A DNA stretch of 64,000 nucleotides from Artemia franciscana. Its lineage: Eukaryota; Arthropoda; Branchiopoda; Anostraca; Artemiidae. The position numbers and the translations under genes were made by a program. The stretch spans positions 8,443,702 to 8,507,701 of the forward strand of contig NC_088873.1 of the NCBI RefSeq assembly GCF_032884065.1. The letters are read 5' to 3'. Positions 10,440 through 21,329 of this stretch are shown piece after piece; position 1 is the stretch's first letter, and each line of letters opens with the position of its first letter. The notes under the pieces are model-generated. The model was not told the origin of the DNA. It ran no database searches and saw only the letters and a list, made by a program, of their open reading frames with translations.

Positions 10440-11480
10440 ACTTCTAAAATGGCTCAGTGGATTGGAAATTCGAACTGCCAGTACCCTTTTTAATAGTTGA
10501 AAGTGATTAGAGGGCAACCAGCCTCCCTTCATGCCCATTATTTCCCCAAACATATCCAATTAAAATTTTGAGATAGCCATTTTGTTCAACTTAGTTGAAA
10601 ATTCAGGACATTATGTCTTTAAGGATGGCAATTGCACCCCCCCCCCCGCCATCCCTCAGGGCAGAGGTTGTAAGTTACGCCCCAAGGGCATAGAGGGTTC
10701 TTATGGAAATTATGGTCGTATAAAATTCAGAGGGGGCCCATTAAATTAAAATCACAAGTTCTATTGCCATTTTCAAAATTCAAAGTGATCGGCAGCTATC
10801 CCTTCACGTTCTATTTTTTCTAATTGCCCTAGATACGTCCGATAAAATTTTGAGATAGCTATTTGTTCCAAAATAGTCCTAAGATCATATAACAAGGCCT
10901 CTGGGGTTGACATAACCCCCTAGAGTCTGGCGGTAAGGGTTTTAAGTTATGCCACAGGGGGTATATAAGGTTTTTATGGAAGAGTTGGTCCTCTGAACTT
11001 AAGAGGAGGTTTATTCGATCGGAATGCATAATTCTAGCTCTCTTTTAAGAATCAAACGTGATGTAGAAAAAAACTAATCCCCCTCCCTTTCAACCTCTTT
11101 TCCCCAAACGCATTCAATCATACTTCTGTGACACTTGTTCCTGCCAAAAACCCAAAATTTTTCATTTTTGAAGATAGGAGCTTGAAGCCCCCTGTAGTAG
11201 GGTTATTAGATAAGTCAAATCTGATAGTGAAATTTTCATTAAGATCACTTAACTGCTTGGAGCTATTCCAAAACACATTTAGTAAACTGGGGAAAACTTT
11301 CTTAGGCTCGTAGCTATTGATGGGCTATAACACTTAATGAAGTTTATATATTTGGAATCAGTGTAAATTCTATTGATGTTTATAGGCCAATTGTTATCAA
11401 AAATCTGTTTTTAGTGTTGCAATTACTATTGAGCAGATTCGCTCCATACTTACAGTTTATTACCTCGAACTATTTTATCT
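10440..11480 (+). repeat. Diverged relative of the same family, internally repeated (copy 3)
   Basis: Blocks of roughly 270 bp near 10,440-10,700, 10,720-10,990 and 10,990-11,130 share AAAATTTTGAGATAGC, AGTTATGCC/AGTTACGCC and ATAAGGTTTTTATGGA-like motifs. The segment 11,128-11,480 matches the distal body (TTTTTGAAGATAGGAGCTTGAAG, GGCTCGTAGCTATTGATGGG). It ends with a decayed hairpin, ACAGTTTATTACCTCGAACTATT. A C-run lies at 10,637-10,648. Confidence 0.65.
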
Positions 11481-11514
11481 TTAAATAGTATATCCAAATG
11501 AATTGGTTAGATCA

Positions 11515-11650
11515 AATTTTTAATTCTATATAGAATTATTATACATAGAATTATATTCAGAATTATATAAAACTATATATATTATATAGAATTATATAAC
11601 TATATAAACTATATAGAATTATATACAATTCTATATAATTCTAATTCAAG
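11515..11650. repeat. AT-rich TATATAGAATTATA palindromic repeats
   Basis: Variants of TATATAGAATTATAT and its complement are strung together. Self-complementary and non-coding. The stretch 11,650-12,230 holds nothing I can identify. Confidence 0.7.
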
Positions 11651-12228
11651 TTTATATAATCAATGCGATTTTTTTACAGCCTTTGAACTATTATGACGCT
11701 TAAACCTGCTGTAAAAAAAGAAGAAAATTTAATTATTAAATAAAATTTGGCCAATTACATTTGATTAAAGTTTCCTTTGAATATCAACCCATTTGAATCT
11801 GTTCCGTATATGAGGTAGTTTGCCCCTCTCGTCAATACGTCACTCTTCAAACTATTTCTTTAAAGCTTAAAAAAAGATTTTAACTGGAAATAATTGGATG
11901 CGGTAAACCAAGCTGGTTGTACTGAAAAGTATATTCATGATTTTTTTTATTGAATATCAGGAGTCTTGCCATCTTTCACCATTTTTTTTGTCCCGTGTTC
12001 TTAGTTGTCTAATTATGTTTTTCTTTCTGTGTGACTTTTTTTTACATTTACTCATGGTTTTTACTACCCGGTTTTTGTGACGGTTTACAAATAATATGAT
12101 GATATTGATGATATTCAACCACTATAGAAACAACCCTTATGAATTTCCAATTCTCTTTGGAGCAAGTAAAAAGAGTAAAAACAAAAATTCAAACGAATCT
12201 ATAAATTCATCCTTTATAGAAGTGAATA

Positions 12229-12308
12229 ATAATAGAATAATAATTTAAACATAGAATAATATATAGAACAATAATATATAGAATAATAATATAACAATAA
12301 TATAATAA
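12229..12308. repeat. ATAGAATAATA minisatellite, left part
   Basis: Repeats of ATAGAATAATA(ATA). The same sequence resumes at 14,605-14,745, so the Helitron in between interrupted one array. AATAATTTAAACA occurs on both sides (about 12,238 and 14,735). Confidence 0.8.
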
Positions 12309-12348
12309 TCTATATATATAAAAATAAGTTGTCTGTCTGTGGATGGAT

Positions 12349-12364
12349 CAGGTGACGTCACCTG
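12349..12364. repeat. 16-bp perfect palindrome with CRE-like core
   Basis: CAGGTGACGTCACCTG is a perfect palindrome around TGACGTCA. It recurs in the second Helitron 5'-like end at about 12,905-12,920. GGTGACGTCA half-copies follow each at about 12,376 and 12,936. It belongs to the Helitron 5' region; any binding role is only inferred. Confidence 0.7.
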
Positions 12365-14292
12365 AAAAAACTGGATCAGGTGACGTCAAAACTGAAAAAA
12401 CTAAAAAAAGGCAAAAACTACAAAAAAAACTAAAAACTAATAAAAAAAAAAAAAAGCTAAAAAACTAAAAAAACTATAAAGGTAAAAACCAATAAAAAAC
12501 TAAAAAAAAAACTGAAAAAACTAAAAAAAGGCAAAAACTACAAAAAAAAACTAAAAACTAATAAAAAAAGTAAAAAAGCTAAAAAACTAAAAAAACTAAA
12601 AAAACTAAAAAAAGGTAAAAAACTAAAAAAAATAAAAAATAAAAAAAAACTAAAAAAAAGGAAAAAACTGAAAAATAAGCTAAAATAAAGGTAAAAACCA
12701 ATAAAAAACTAAAAAGAAAAAAAGGAAAAAACTAATAAATGACGAAACTCAAAGAGAAAGCGACCAGGACAAAAGGAATGTTCGATTAGCAATCAACAAA
12801 GCACCGGGACACAGGGAGTATAAATGACGACCAGGACATAAGTAAAAAAAAAAAACTATCTATATATATATAAATAAGTTGTCTGTGGATCTGTGGATCG
12901 TGGATCAGGTGACGTCACCTGAAAAAACTGGATCAGGTGACGTCAAAACTGAAAAAACTAAAAAAAGGCAAAAACTACAAAAAAAACTAAAAACTAATAA
13001 AAAAAATAAAAAAGCTAAAAAACTAAAAAAACTAAAAAAAGGCAAAAACTACAAAAAAAACTAAAAACTAATAAAAAAGCTAAAAAACTAAAAAAACTAA
13101 AAAAAAGGCAAAAACTACAAAAAAAACTAAAAACTAATAAAAAAAATAAAAAAGCTAAAAAACTAAAAAAACTAAAAAAACTAAAAAAAGGTAAAAAACT
13201 AAAAAAACTAAAAACTAAAAAAAACTAAAAAAAAGGAAAAAACTGAAAAATAAGCTAAAATAAAGGTAAAAACCAATAAAAAACTAAAAAAAAAAACTGA
13301 AAAAACTAAAAAAAGGCAAAAACTACAAAAAAACTAAAAACTAATAAAAAAAAGTAAAAAAGCTAAAAAACTAAAAAAAACTAAAAAACCTAAAAAAACT
13401 AAAAAAAGGTAAAAAACTAAAAAAAATAAAAAATAAAAAAAAACTAAAAAAAAAGGAAAAAACTGAAAAATAAGCTAACATAAAGGTAAAAACCAATAAA
13501 AAACTAAAAAAAAAAAAAGGAAAAAACTAAAAAAAAATTTCATCTAAAAAACTAAAAAAAACTAAAAAAGGTAAAAACTAAAAGAACTAAAAAAGAAAAA
13601 AATAAATGACGACACTCAAAGAGAAAGCGACCAGGACAAAAGGAATGTTCGATTAGCAATCAACAAAGCACCGGGACACAGGGAGTATAAATGACGACCA
13701 GGACATAAGTAAAAAAAAAAAATTAACAAAACTAAAAAGAAGGTAAAAACTACAAAAAAACTAAAAAGAAAAAAAAACTAAAAACTAATAAAAAAACTAA
13801 AAAATCTAAAAATCTAAATAAACTAAAAAAGAAAAAAAAAGGAAAAAAATAAAGGAGAAAAACAAAACTAAAAAACGAATGTATATACAGACCGGTACAC
13901 CGGGATACAAATGACGACCGGGACACAGGGAATATAAATGACGACCGGGACACAGGGACACAACTACAACGGGGACACCGGGGGAAACAGGGGGATATAA
14001 ATGACGACCGGGACAAAAAAACTAAAAAGAAAAAAAAACTAAAAACTAATAAAAAAACTAAAAAATCTAAAAATCTAAATAAGCTAAAAAAGAAAAAAAA
14101 GGAAAAAAATAAAGGAGAAAAACAAAACTAAAAAACGAATGTATATACAGACCGGGACACCGGGATACAAATGACGACCGGGACACAGGGAATATAAATG
14201 ACGACCGGGACACAGGGACACAACTACAACGGGGACACCGGGGGAAACAGGGGGATGTAAATGACGACCGGGACACCGGGACAGGGAATGGT

Positions 14293-14426
14293 CGATTAGC
14301 AATCACCATCAACAAAGCTCAAGGGCAATCATTAGAATCATGAGGTATAGATCTGAATACAGATTGTTTTCCCATGGACCATTATATGTTGCATGTTCAA
14401 GAGTCGGTAACTACATTCAAACGTAG
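14293..14426 (+). pseudogene. Helitron helicase C-terminal remnant
   Basis: Translation in one frame from 14,293 gives RLAITINKAQGQSLES-stop-GIDLNTDCF. After a one-base frame change near 14,370 it continues HGPLYVACSRVGNYIQT and ends at TAG 14,424. INKAQGQSL and LYVACSRV are the conserved last motifs of the PIF1-like helicase in Helitron RepHel proteins. One stop and one frameshift make it non-functional. Its position just upstream of the 3' terminus and its plus orientation agree with the Helitron's polarity. Confidence 0.9.
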
Positions 14427-14537
14427 TTAAAACCATATATATATATCTATCTATATTCACAGGTGGGACATAGGGACACAACTACAATGGCGCGTAACTA
14501 TTATGGCGCGTAACGACTTACGCGCGCGGGGGGGCTT

Positions 14538-14604
14538 GGGGGGGCGCGAAGCGCCCCCACCAACTAGGTGTTGGGGTGGCGCGAAGCGCCACCCCAACAG
14601 CTAG
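14538..14604 (+). other. Tandem Helitron 3' termini (two hairpins)
   Basis: The first hairpin, GGGGGCGC-GAA-GCGCCCCC (about 14,540-14,558), is followed by ACCAACTAG. The second, TTGGGGTGGCGC-GAA-GCGCCACCCCAA (14,571-14,597), is followed by CAGCTAG. Both have the hairpin-plus-CTAG layout of a Helitron end. Confidence 0.8.
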
Positions 14605-14745
14605 TATAAGAATAATAATAATATATATCATAATATATAGAATATAACAATATAATAAATAAAATAATAATATAGAATAATAATATATAGAATAATAATA
14701 TAGAATAATAATATATATAGAATAATATAGAATAATAATTTAAAC
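14605..14745. repeat. ATAGAATAATA minisatellite, right part
   Basis: This is the continuation of the array at 12,229-12,308 on the far side of the Helitron. From 14,750 to 15,420 I see no gene or structured repeat. Confidence 0.8.
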
Positions 14746-15414
14746 AGGGTTTTTTGTTTACATGGCTCTGTTAACAGTTTGACTATCATCAACTTCAGCT
14801 TTACTTTTAAATCCTTTATCATAATACGCTTTTGTGGAACCCCGCTTTTCATCAATAGGGCTATAGCTCATTGCATCTAATGCTTTTCTTTTCTTAGGGT
14901 TAATCTCAATTAACAGTTAAAGTTTTGATACTTTTATTTTGTTATGATAGAATCTCTGATAAAAGCTATTTAATATGTTATAAATCTTAATAAAAATTGT
15001 GTTTTTGTTCTTTTGAACTAACATGATATTAAATAACCTTTGCACAGAAATGCTTTGTAAGAATCATTTCCTCGTTCAGCAAATCTGACGAAAAATTGTC
15101 AAATTTGACTAAAAAAAATGTTGACGAAAAATTATTTAAAAAGCTGAGTATCCCACCAGGTTTGAAGAACACTCATAATCACAGTTTCAAATAATTTTTG
15201 GAGACCTATGAAATTGAAGCCAGTTTAGATGTTGTTATTCGATCTTACACAAGATAACAACATTTATGGGTCGACACAACTTCTAAGAACCTGTGTAGCC
15301 AGGATGGGATATTTTCCTCCAATTCGATTAATAAACTTTTAATTTAGTGTGATATCATGACCTTTACGATTTTCGTTCAGAAATTATGGTTGAAGAAGGA
15401 CTATTTAATAAAGA

Positions 15415-15497
15415 GAGTTTCTTACCTCTCTTTAATTACTCTTTTTGAATTACTTTACCTCTCTTTACCTCTAATTACCTCTCTTTTGAATTACTAG
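15415..15497. repeat. TTACCTCTCTTT short tandem repeat
   Basis: Imperfect copies of TTACCTCTCTTTnATTAC. The tract is pyrimidine-rich and lies just upstream of a candidate acceptor at 15,531. Confidence 0.6.
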
Positions 15498-15531
15498 GTT
15501 GAAGAACTCTTCTCTTTCTTTATTTTTACAG

Positions 15532-15714
15532 AATATAGCTATTATAGCCAATAGAGAAGTACAGTCTCATGACCAAAGGTCTCATCGTCTGTCAAATTGT
15601 TTAGAATTTATTAAACTCCGTCCTTCGGATTACCCACTTGGAAAAAAGGAGGGAATGTCATGTTATCTGCTATACAGCAGATACGTTATTCCTGTTCCTA
15701 ATTTATTTGAGTAG
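15532..15714 (+). CDS. Candidate terminal exon, unknown protein
   Basis: A strong acceptor (TTTCTTTATTTTTACAG|AATATAG) precedes an open frame of 60 codons ending at TAG 15,712-15,714. The peptide starts NIAIIANREVQSHD and ends YVIPVPNLFE, without low-complexity bias. I recognise no domain and no partner exon. The splice site and composition are the only support, so it may be a chance frame. Confidence 0.25.
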   Translation, partial: NIAIIANREVQSHDQRSHRLSNCLEFIKLRPSDYPLGKKEGMSCYLLYSRYVIPVPNLFE

Positions 15715-16329
15715 AATGAAATCCTTTGGCCAAATTCCTATAACAAATTCCAAGTTCCTATAATATTATTGCAATAATGTCTTATATTGTCTATATAATG
15801 TCTTCTATTACCCTCCAAACCAAAACATTGATGCAAAACACAACTTTCTCCAGCAATTGCAGACCGGTGCTGATTTATTATTTCTAAGTACACTAATGCC
15901 GGAATGTTTTTGGTTGGGGACACTAATGAACTTAAGATGAATTCAATTTGCTTCTCTCTAAAAGTTAAGCAAATATTTAAAAATCAAACAACTAGGGAAA
16001 AACTTCTCTAGATGTCATTCCGACTAATCTGAGTAATTTTAACGGTTCTCCCTAAGCTTTGCCTCTATTGAGTGGGAGTTGTCGCCTTTCCCTCCTCCTG
16101 TTCCCCCCTTTTAATTTTAAGCATTCGTTCCTAGTAGTAGTGACACCTCCATGGTTTCCACCGGGCCCCATACCCCTTCGAATTCCCTATCCAGACATTT
16201 TTTTAGGTGTTTTCAAGACACAAATGTTAATTACATCATGGAGGATGTTTTCTAAGAGATACAGATGTTTGTTACGTAATAGGCTTCACTTTTTTAAAGT
16301 GTGTTTAAAAACCTACGAGGGCCAGGAAA

Positions 16330-16650
16330 AAACCTTCAGGATCCACTAGACAAGATGCAAACGTTACCTAATAGTTTCCTTGGTTTTTATGATTAATAAC
16401 CTTCGGGGCTTCTTTGCCCCAGGATTTCTAAGGTTGTTACCTGATAGTTTCTTTGATTCTTAAAAAAAAACATTCAGGGGCTTCTTTACTCCGCCATCCC
16501 AAAGATTTTTACCTATTAGTTTCTTTGATTCTTTTAAAAAACTATGAGGGCCAGGACTTTTTTACTTCAGAATTTCTTTCGGTGTTATGTAAAAAGGTTT
16601 GGTTGTTATATGATAGAGCGTGTTTTTTCTTAAAAATCTTGTGAGGGGTA
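16330..16650. repeat. Degenerate tandem repeat, unit about 90-100 bp
   Basis: Three units share ACCTnATAGTTTCTTTGATTCTT, a run of A, then GGGGCTTCTTT or GAGGGCCAGGA. They lie near 16,370, 16,440 and 16,510. No coding potential. Confidence 0.65.
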
Positions 16651-16659
16651 ACTCCTTCA

Positions 16660-17060
16660 GGGCCTGCTAGTGGGGGACCTTCAAGACGCCAGACCCCTAG
16701 TGAGTAATTCCACCAGCCCCCTAACATCCACTTCCAATGGAGCTCTAGCAAGCAATTCCAATGGGGCCCTAGCACCCAATTTCACTGGGAGCTTTAGCAT
16801 CAAATTTTCCCGGAGCCCCTAACCACTAGGTGCCCCTAGCGTCCAATTTCACTGGGAGGCCCAAGCCCAAGCATCCGCATCCATCGGGGGCCCTAACATC
16901 CAATTTCATAAGGGCCCTAAACTGACCATCGGGGTTCCCCTAGCTACCAATTCCAATAGGGACCTAACATCCAATTTCATCAGGCCCCTAACCTAACCAT
17001 TAGGGACCCCAGCATCCAATTCCTTCGGAGGGAACCCTAGCAACCGATTTCACTGAAAAA
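16660..17060. repeat. Minisatellite, unit about 25-30 bp
   Basis: More than ten diverged copies of CTAGCAnCCAATTnCAnTGGGGCCC. It is GC-richer than the surroundings. Confidence 0.8.
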
Positions 17061-17301
17061 ACGTTTTTCAAGATGTTTCAAGATTTCTTTGGTTGTTATG
17101 TAATAGGGGAATGTTTATTTATGTTAAGGATTAAGCAACCTCGCGTGACTTGCTATACTTCATGGGGACCGTGGGGATCTCTGCTTGTAGCTGTGGAGGG
17201 CTCACACGTGGATTGATACAAAATAACACTGCACTTCAAGACATAATACTTCAAGAGATTTTTTTTCGTTCATTGCGTTATTCTTCTTTTTTTTTTCTTA
17301 G

Positions 17302-17440
17302 GGAACCTTTATATTCAAAAGATTTTGTGTCCACACTAGGGTTCGAAAGAGATTTACATCCAATGGAACTCCGTCCCAGACAGATGGACTATGAAAGGCT
17401 TTCTAACATTTTGATTAGGAAAGTAGATTCTACGAAATAA
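17302..17440 (+). CDS. Candidate terminal exon, unknown protein
   Basis: A very strong polypyrimidine acceptor (TTCTTTTTTTTTTCTTAG|GGAACC) precedes a frame that starts with 1 nt of a split codon. It reads EPLYSKDFVSTLGFERDL...IRKVDSTK and stops at TAA 17,438-17,440. The residue mix looks like real protein, but I recognise no family and cannot link it to another exon. Confidence 0.3.
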
Positions 17441-17784
17441 CCAATTCCATTCACGGGGAATTCCCATGTCCCGCTTAATAGAATGATTAAATTGATCGTA
17501 TGTTTCCAGCCCTTTCTACATGAGAACGCAAAAGTATCCCAGTACTATGGATTCTTGCTCCATTAGATGTTCCTGCCTATTACAATGTTATTAATTTTCT
17601 AATGTGACCTAGACAGGTTCAGTTACGTATTAAATCAATAAAATATTACGTAGCATGGCTTTAGATATTTCATTCCGTAAACGGTTACGTATTTAGTATT
17701 TACCCTGGAACACAGACTTTTTAATGTAAACAAAAGTTTTATCCATAAAAAAATAATAAAATCATGAAATAACAGAAAGAAGAG

Positions 17785-17946
17785 TTAAAATTCAATAAAC
17801 AGCTAAAAGCAAAACGTGAAAAACCTTATAAAGGATAAAATATAAGCAAATAGAATCTTTAAATCACATATAAACAGTTAAAACTCAACAAATGGTAAAA
17901 CAAAACGTGAAAAAACCTGATATAGGATAAAATATAAGCAAAAACA
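17785..17946. repeat. Two direct copies of about 70 bp
   Basis: Both copies contain AGCAAAACGTGAAAAACC or ACAAAACGTGAAAAAACC, and then GGATAAAATATAAGCAAA. The rest of 17,450-18,160 shows nothing else I can support. Confidence 0.65.
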
Positions 17947-18159
17947 AACGTGAATAAATGAAACACGGGGATTCTAGCAACCAATTACAGAGGAGATGGA
18001 AGGGTTTGTTATTAGAGGTAAATTTAAGCCATATTAAGAGGCATTTCTGAGAAGTTTTGATGAAAATGCCACGTTTCATTGAACCAAGACTATGCTTATT
18101 TCACGCCAACGCGGTATAATGTGATTGATCCCCTCCCCTTACATTGATATTTCTCCCCA

Positions 18160-19012
18160 TGAAACTAATTTTGTTCATAGAACTGCTTGCGTGCTGATTT
18201 TATTCGTGACACTTGTTGGATGTTGATTTTTCTCTTCGTAAAACTTCTACATTGAATTTTTTCCCCGTGAAACTGATTTTGTTCATGGAACATATTGTGT
18301 ACTGATTTTTGTTCATGAAACTTCTTGTATGTTGACTTTTCTCCTTGTAAAACTGATTTTCATAATGGAACTTGTTGTGTGGTGATTTTGTTCCTGGAAC
18401 TTGTTGCACACTGATTTTTGTTCGTGAAACTTTTTGCATGTTGATTTTTCTATTCTTGAAACTTTTAAATTGATTTTTCTCCACGTGAAACTGATTTTGT
18501 AGCATGTAGGAAATGTTGATCTAAGCAATGCACGTTACTGTGTTGCACTAAGGGTGGCGCACGGCACCCTTCGCAACCCCTCAACGTGATGGCCTCCGCA
18601 GCGATTCGTTTTTTCACGGAACATGTTGCCTGATGATTTTTGATCCTGAAACTTATTACATATTGATTTTTATCCTTGTAAAATTGATTTTAATAATAAA
18701 ACTCGTTGGGTACTAATTTTTGTTCGTGAAACTTCTTGTATGTTGATTTTTCTGTTCGTGAAACTTTTACTTTGATTTTTCTCCTCGTGAAACTGATTTT
18801 GTTCATGAAACTAGTTGCATGCTCATTTTTATTCGTGAACTTTGTTAAGTGCTAACTTTTGTTCATGAAAATTGTTGCAGGTTTATTTTTGTCTTCCCAA
18901 AACTGATCTTGTTCATGGAACTTGTTGCGCGCTGATTTTCCTTAGTGAAACGTATTGTATGTTGATTTTTATCTTCGCGAAACTTTTACATTGATTTTCT
19001 GGACTGCATACT
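18160..19012. repeat. Minisatellite, unit about 30 bp
   Basis: Roughly 25 diverged copies of CTGATTTTTGTTCGTGAAACTTGTTGCATG. Pyrimidine-rich variants (TTTTTCTCCTCGTGAAA) recur about every 120 bp. A non-repeat break lies at about 18,520-18,610. Open frames on the minus strand here are products of the repeat. Confidence 0.88.
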
Positions 19013-19062
19013 TGCAGACCTCTATACCATAGAAATTGGGTTTTACTGAAAAAATATATAAA

Positions 19063-19064
<2 letters not shown>

Positions 19065-19112
<48 letters not shown>
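19065..19112. repeat. (TA)n microsatellite, about 24 units
   Basis: Pure AT dinucleotide run. The following 19,115-20,760 is AT-rich, with no gene I can support. Confidence 0.97.
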
Positions 19113-19117
<5 letters not shown>

Positions 19118-20769
19118 AAAAATAAATATATTTTATTGAGAATACATAAAATAGATAATAAAAAAGACACTACACGTGTATTTTTTCCTCTCGTGCAGTT
19201 CACTCAAAAAGGTTAGATTTTGCTCTTGTTTCTTTTTTTTCCTCTTTCTTTTTTTTTGAGCAGTGAGGACGACTTGGCGGAGGTCCTTGTCGAAATATTT
19301 GCTTGTTTTTCATATTTGCTACTGGCTGATAAAATTCTCGTTTTTCACCTATTTGTTTTTTCACTGTTCTTTTATTATTTCCTTTCTTTGTTTTCATACG
19401 TTCAATCTAAAAATGACCAGAAAATGTTAATAATAAATAAATAAAACCCAATATAAACATAAATTAAAAAAGATCATATCAAACATAAGAATAACTCGTA
19501 CTAACACAAATGAATAATTAAGTCTTAAAATGAGTGAAAATTAAATTGAATATACAAGTGAAGCTTAAAAGAGACAAAATTACACCAGACCGTAGTCTGG
19601 CTACTGAATCCTATCCCTTCCCTAACCGATTAAAATCGGAAAACTAAATATATTACAAAAAATCTTTTATTTTTACAACATTGAAATATAAAAAATACAG
19701 TTAAATAATAAAGTCATGAATTATTGAGTTACCTGGATTTTATATCAATATATATTGAATATTCAGTTCGTTTTCATTTGTTCTTTACAGTCATCTTGAA
19801 TATTATTTTGATTTATTTTTTGTTTGTTTTCTTTTGTTTTGGAATTTGAGAGAAATTTGAAAAACAAAAGCACGCTTTTCCAAAATTTGTATATTTCTAA
19901 GAAAAACTTAGATGACACAATAACCTTTAGACTTTTAGACTTTAGGAGTTGGGGAAGGGGAAAGTAACAATAATCCGGCTTATAGTATTTCGTTCGTTTT
20001 AGCTTTGACTTGAATATTCAAATTAATTTTTTTCTTTTTTTAAGATTTGTTTATTCAATTTTGATGGTAGTCTCTCAGTTATAGTTAAGTGTACTATGTT
20101 AATTTTGGTTTTTACTTAATCTTTAATATTAATTTTTGATCGTTTTGAGAGTGAATAGGACTTAATTTCTGTTGCTCTTAAGCTTTTTATTTGACTCTTT
20201 ACTTTACCTTGGAAACTTTTGCTCATTAATCTTCATAAAGACGTACCCATTGGTGTTTGACTCAAACTGTGAGTGGAACTGCGAATCAAACTTGTACAAT
20301 TTGAGCAATTCTGTAGGGTACATTGGATAAAAAAATAATTTTTTACTGAAAAAATATGAGAATTGATTTGTTAGTGAGAAACAGGAGTATTTGAACTTAC
20401 TATAATTTCTAAATTTAAAATCTTATCTTCGATAACTATCAATTAACACCGTGACAAGAATGACATTGTTCTTGAGCAAAACAAATAGAACAAAGATTAC
20501 TAACAATAATACAATAGACTCTATTCATTGTTTATCTGCATCTAATTAAGCAAACTATACAAATATCAATAAAAGGGAATGGTGTAATGTTTCTAGGTTC
20601 AATAGTTGTTATAATTGTTATTGGTTCATTCCCCGCAAAAAAACTAATAATTGACTGAGTACCATAAAATAGCGCTGCCTAATTATAGAACGAAGTTAGT
20701 ACAATATTAGCAGTAATAGTATTTGCGACAGAAAAAGTAACATTATTAGTATGCCCATATTGACTTTTG

Positions 20770-20945
20770 GTCAGTCAAACATCCTCTTCTTCTTACCCTG
20801 AAAGTTTTAACTTAAACTCTTAGCCGTTTTTAAGATGTTACTGATACGCTCTTTTGACAACCTGAATCCACACAGTGTGATTTGACTTAGTTCAACTTTT
20901 CCCTTAGTATTTCCTGAAATTTTCGTCTAAATATCCCTAGCCTTA
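20770..20945. repeat. Trinucleotide-linked interspersed repeat (copy 1)
   Basis: It contains GAAAGTTTTAACTTAAACTC, CTCTTTTGACAACCTGAATC and CACAGTGTGATTTGACTTAGTTCAA in order. The same order is found at 22,525-22,695 and 22,790-22,960, and in looser form at 47,100-47,270. Every copy lies beside AGT/TAC trinucleotide runs. Confidence 0.7.
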
Positions 20946-21268
20946 GTAATAAAGAAAAAAAAGTCAAGGACATCGACACTAGACCCTTGAAGTCCGAACC
21001 GGAGATGCTGAGCACCTTTTCAAAGCCCTTCAGCCAGGAATCAGAATTGGGGGAGAGCCATCCTGTGCTTTTGTACACCCTTCATAACCAACTTCTTGGA
21101 ATTTCTCCAGGTACCCATTTAGAGCTGGGTCAACTATGGCTGAGCTTTCAGAGTCACACCACTTACCCCGTCCCAAACCAAATAACTGGCCAAACCAGGA
21201 ATCGAATCCCTTCCCCTCGGACAAAAGATTCGAAATCTAGCGTGCCAATCAATCGTACTAACCATAGT
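20945..21268 (-). mobile_element. tRNA-derived SINE
   Basis: On the minus strand the head (about 21,268-21,195) looks like a tRNA. It has an A-box-like ATGGTTAGTACGATTGATTGG, an anticodon-arm-like CTAGATTTCGAATC and a B box GGGATTCGATTCC. An unrelated body of about 230 bp follows, containing CCCAGCTCTAAATGGGTACC. It ends near a T-rich tail at about 20,950. Pol III boxes plus an unrelated body are the SINE layout; the family is not named here. AGT-rich sequence lies directly upstream of the head (21,265-21,317). Confidence 0.65.
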
Positions 21269-21329
21269 AGTAGTCACAATAAAAGTAGTAGTACTAAGGG
21301 TAGTAGTAGTATATAGTCACGAAGTCCAA

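Larger units (their letters stand above)
12309..14604 (+). mobile_element. Non-autonomous Helitron with intact termini
   Basis: The 5' end is TCTATATATATAAAAATAAG followed by TTGTCTGTCTGTGG, a typical Helitron start. The 3' end is a perfect 12-bp stem (TTGGGGTGGCGC / GCGCCACCCCAA, loop GAA, 14,571-14,597) followed by CAG-CTAG. The base before is A and the base after is T, with no target duplication, as expected for Helitron insertion at AT. A second 5'-like start lies at about 12,856, so the left part is a truncated tandem copy. Inside are long (CTAAAAAA)n purine tracts (12,380-13,600) and 'GACGACCGGGACACAGGG' minisatellites (13,600-14,290). A helicase scrap lies near the 3' end. No complete protein is encoded, so movement would need a helper element. 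Confidence 0.92.

Noticed and set aside
13750-14315. Minus-strand frames with SRSSF / PGRH repeats
   Set aside because: Produced by the Helitron's GGGACACAGGG minisatellite; no start, domain or splice logic.
15738-15923. Minus-strand frame with CVLHQCFGLEG and a GGAGG|GTAATA donor-like site
   Set aside because: Weak acceptor and no partner exon; overlaps no other evidence.
18200-18528. Minus-strand frames of about 70-100 codons
   Set aside because: They lie wholly in the 30-bp minisatellite and repeat its unit.
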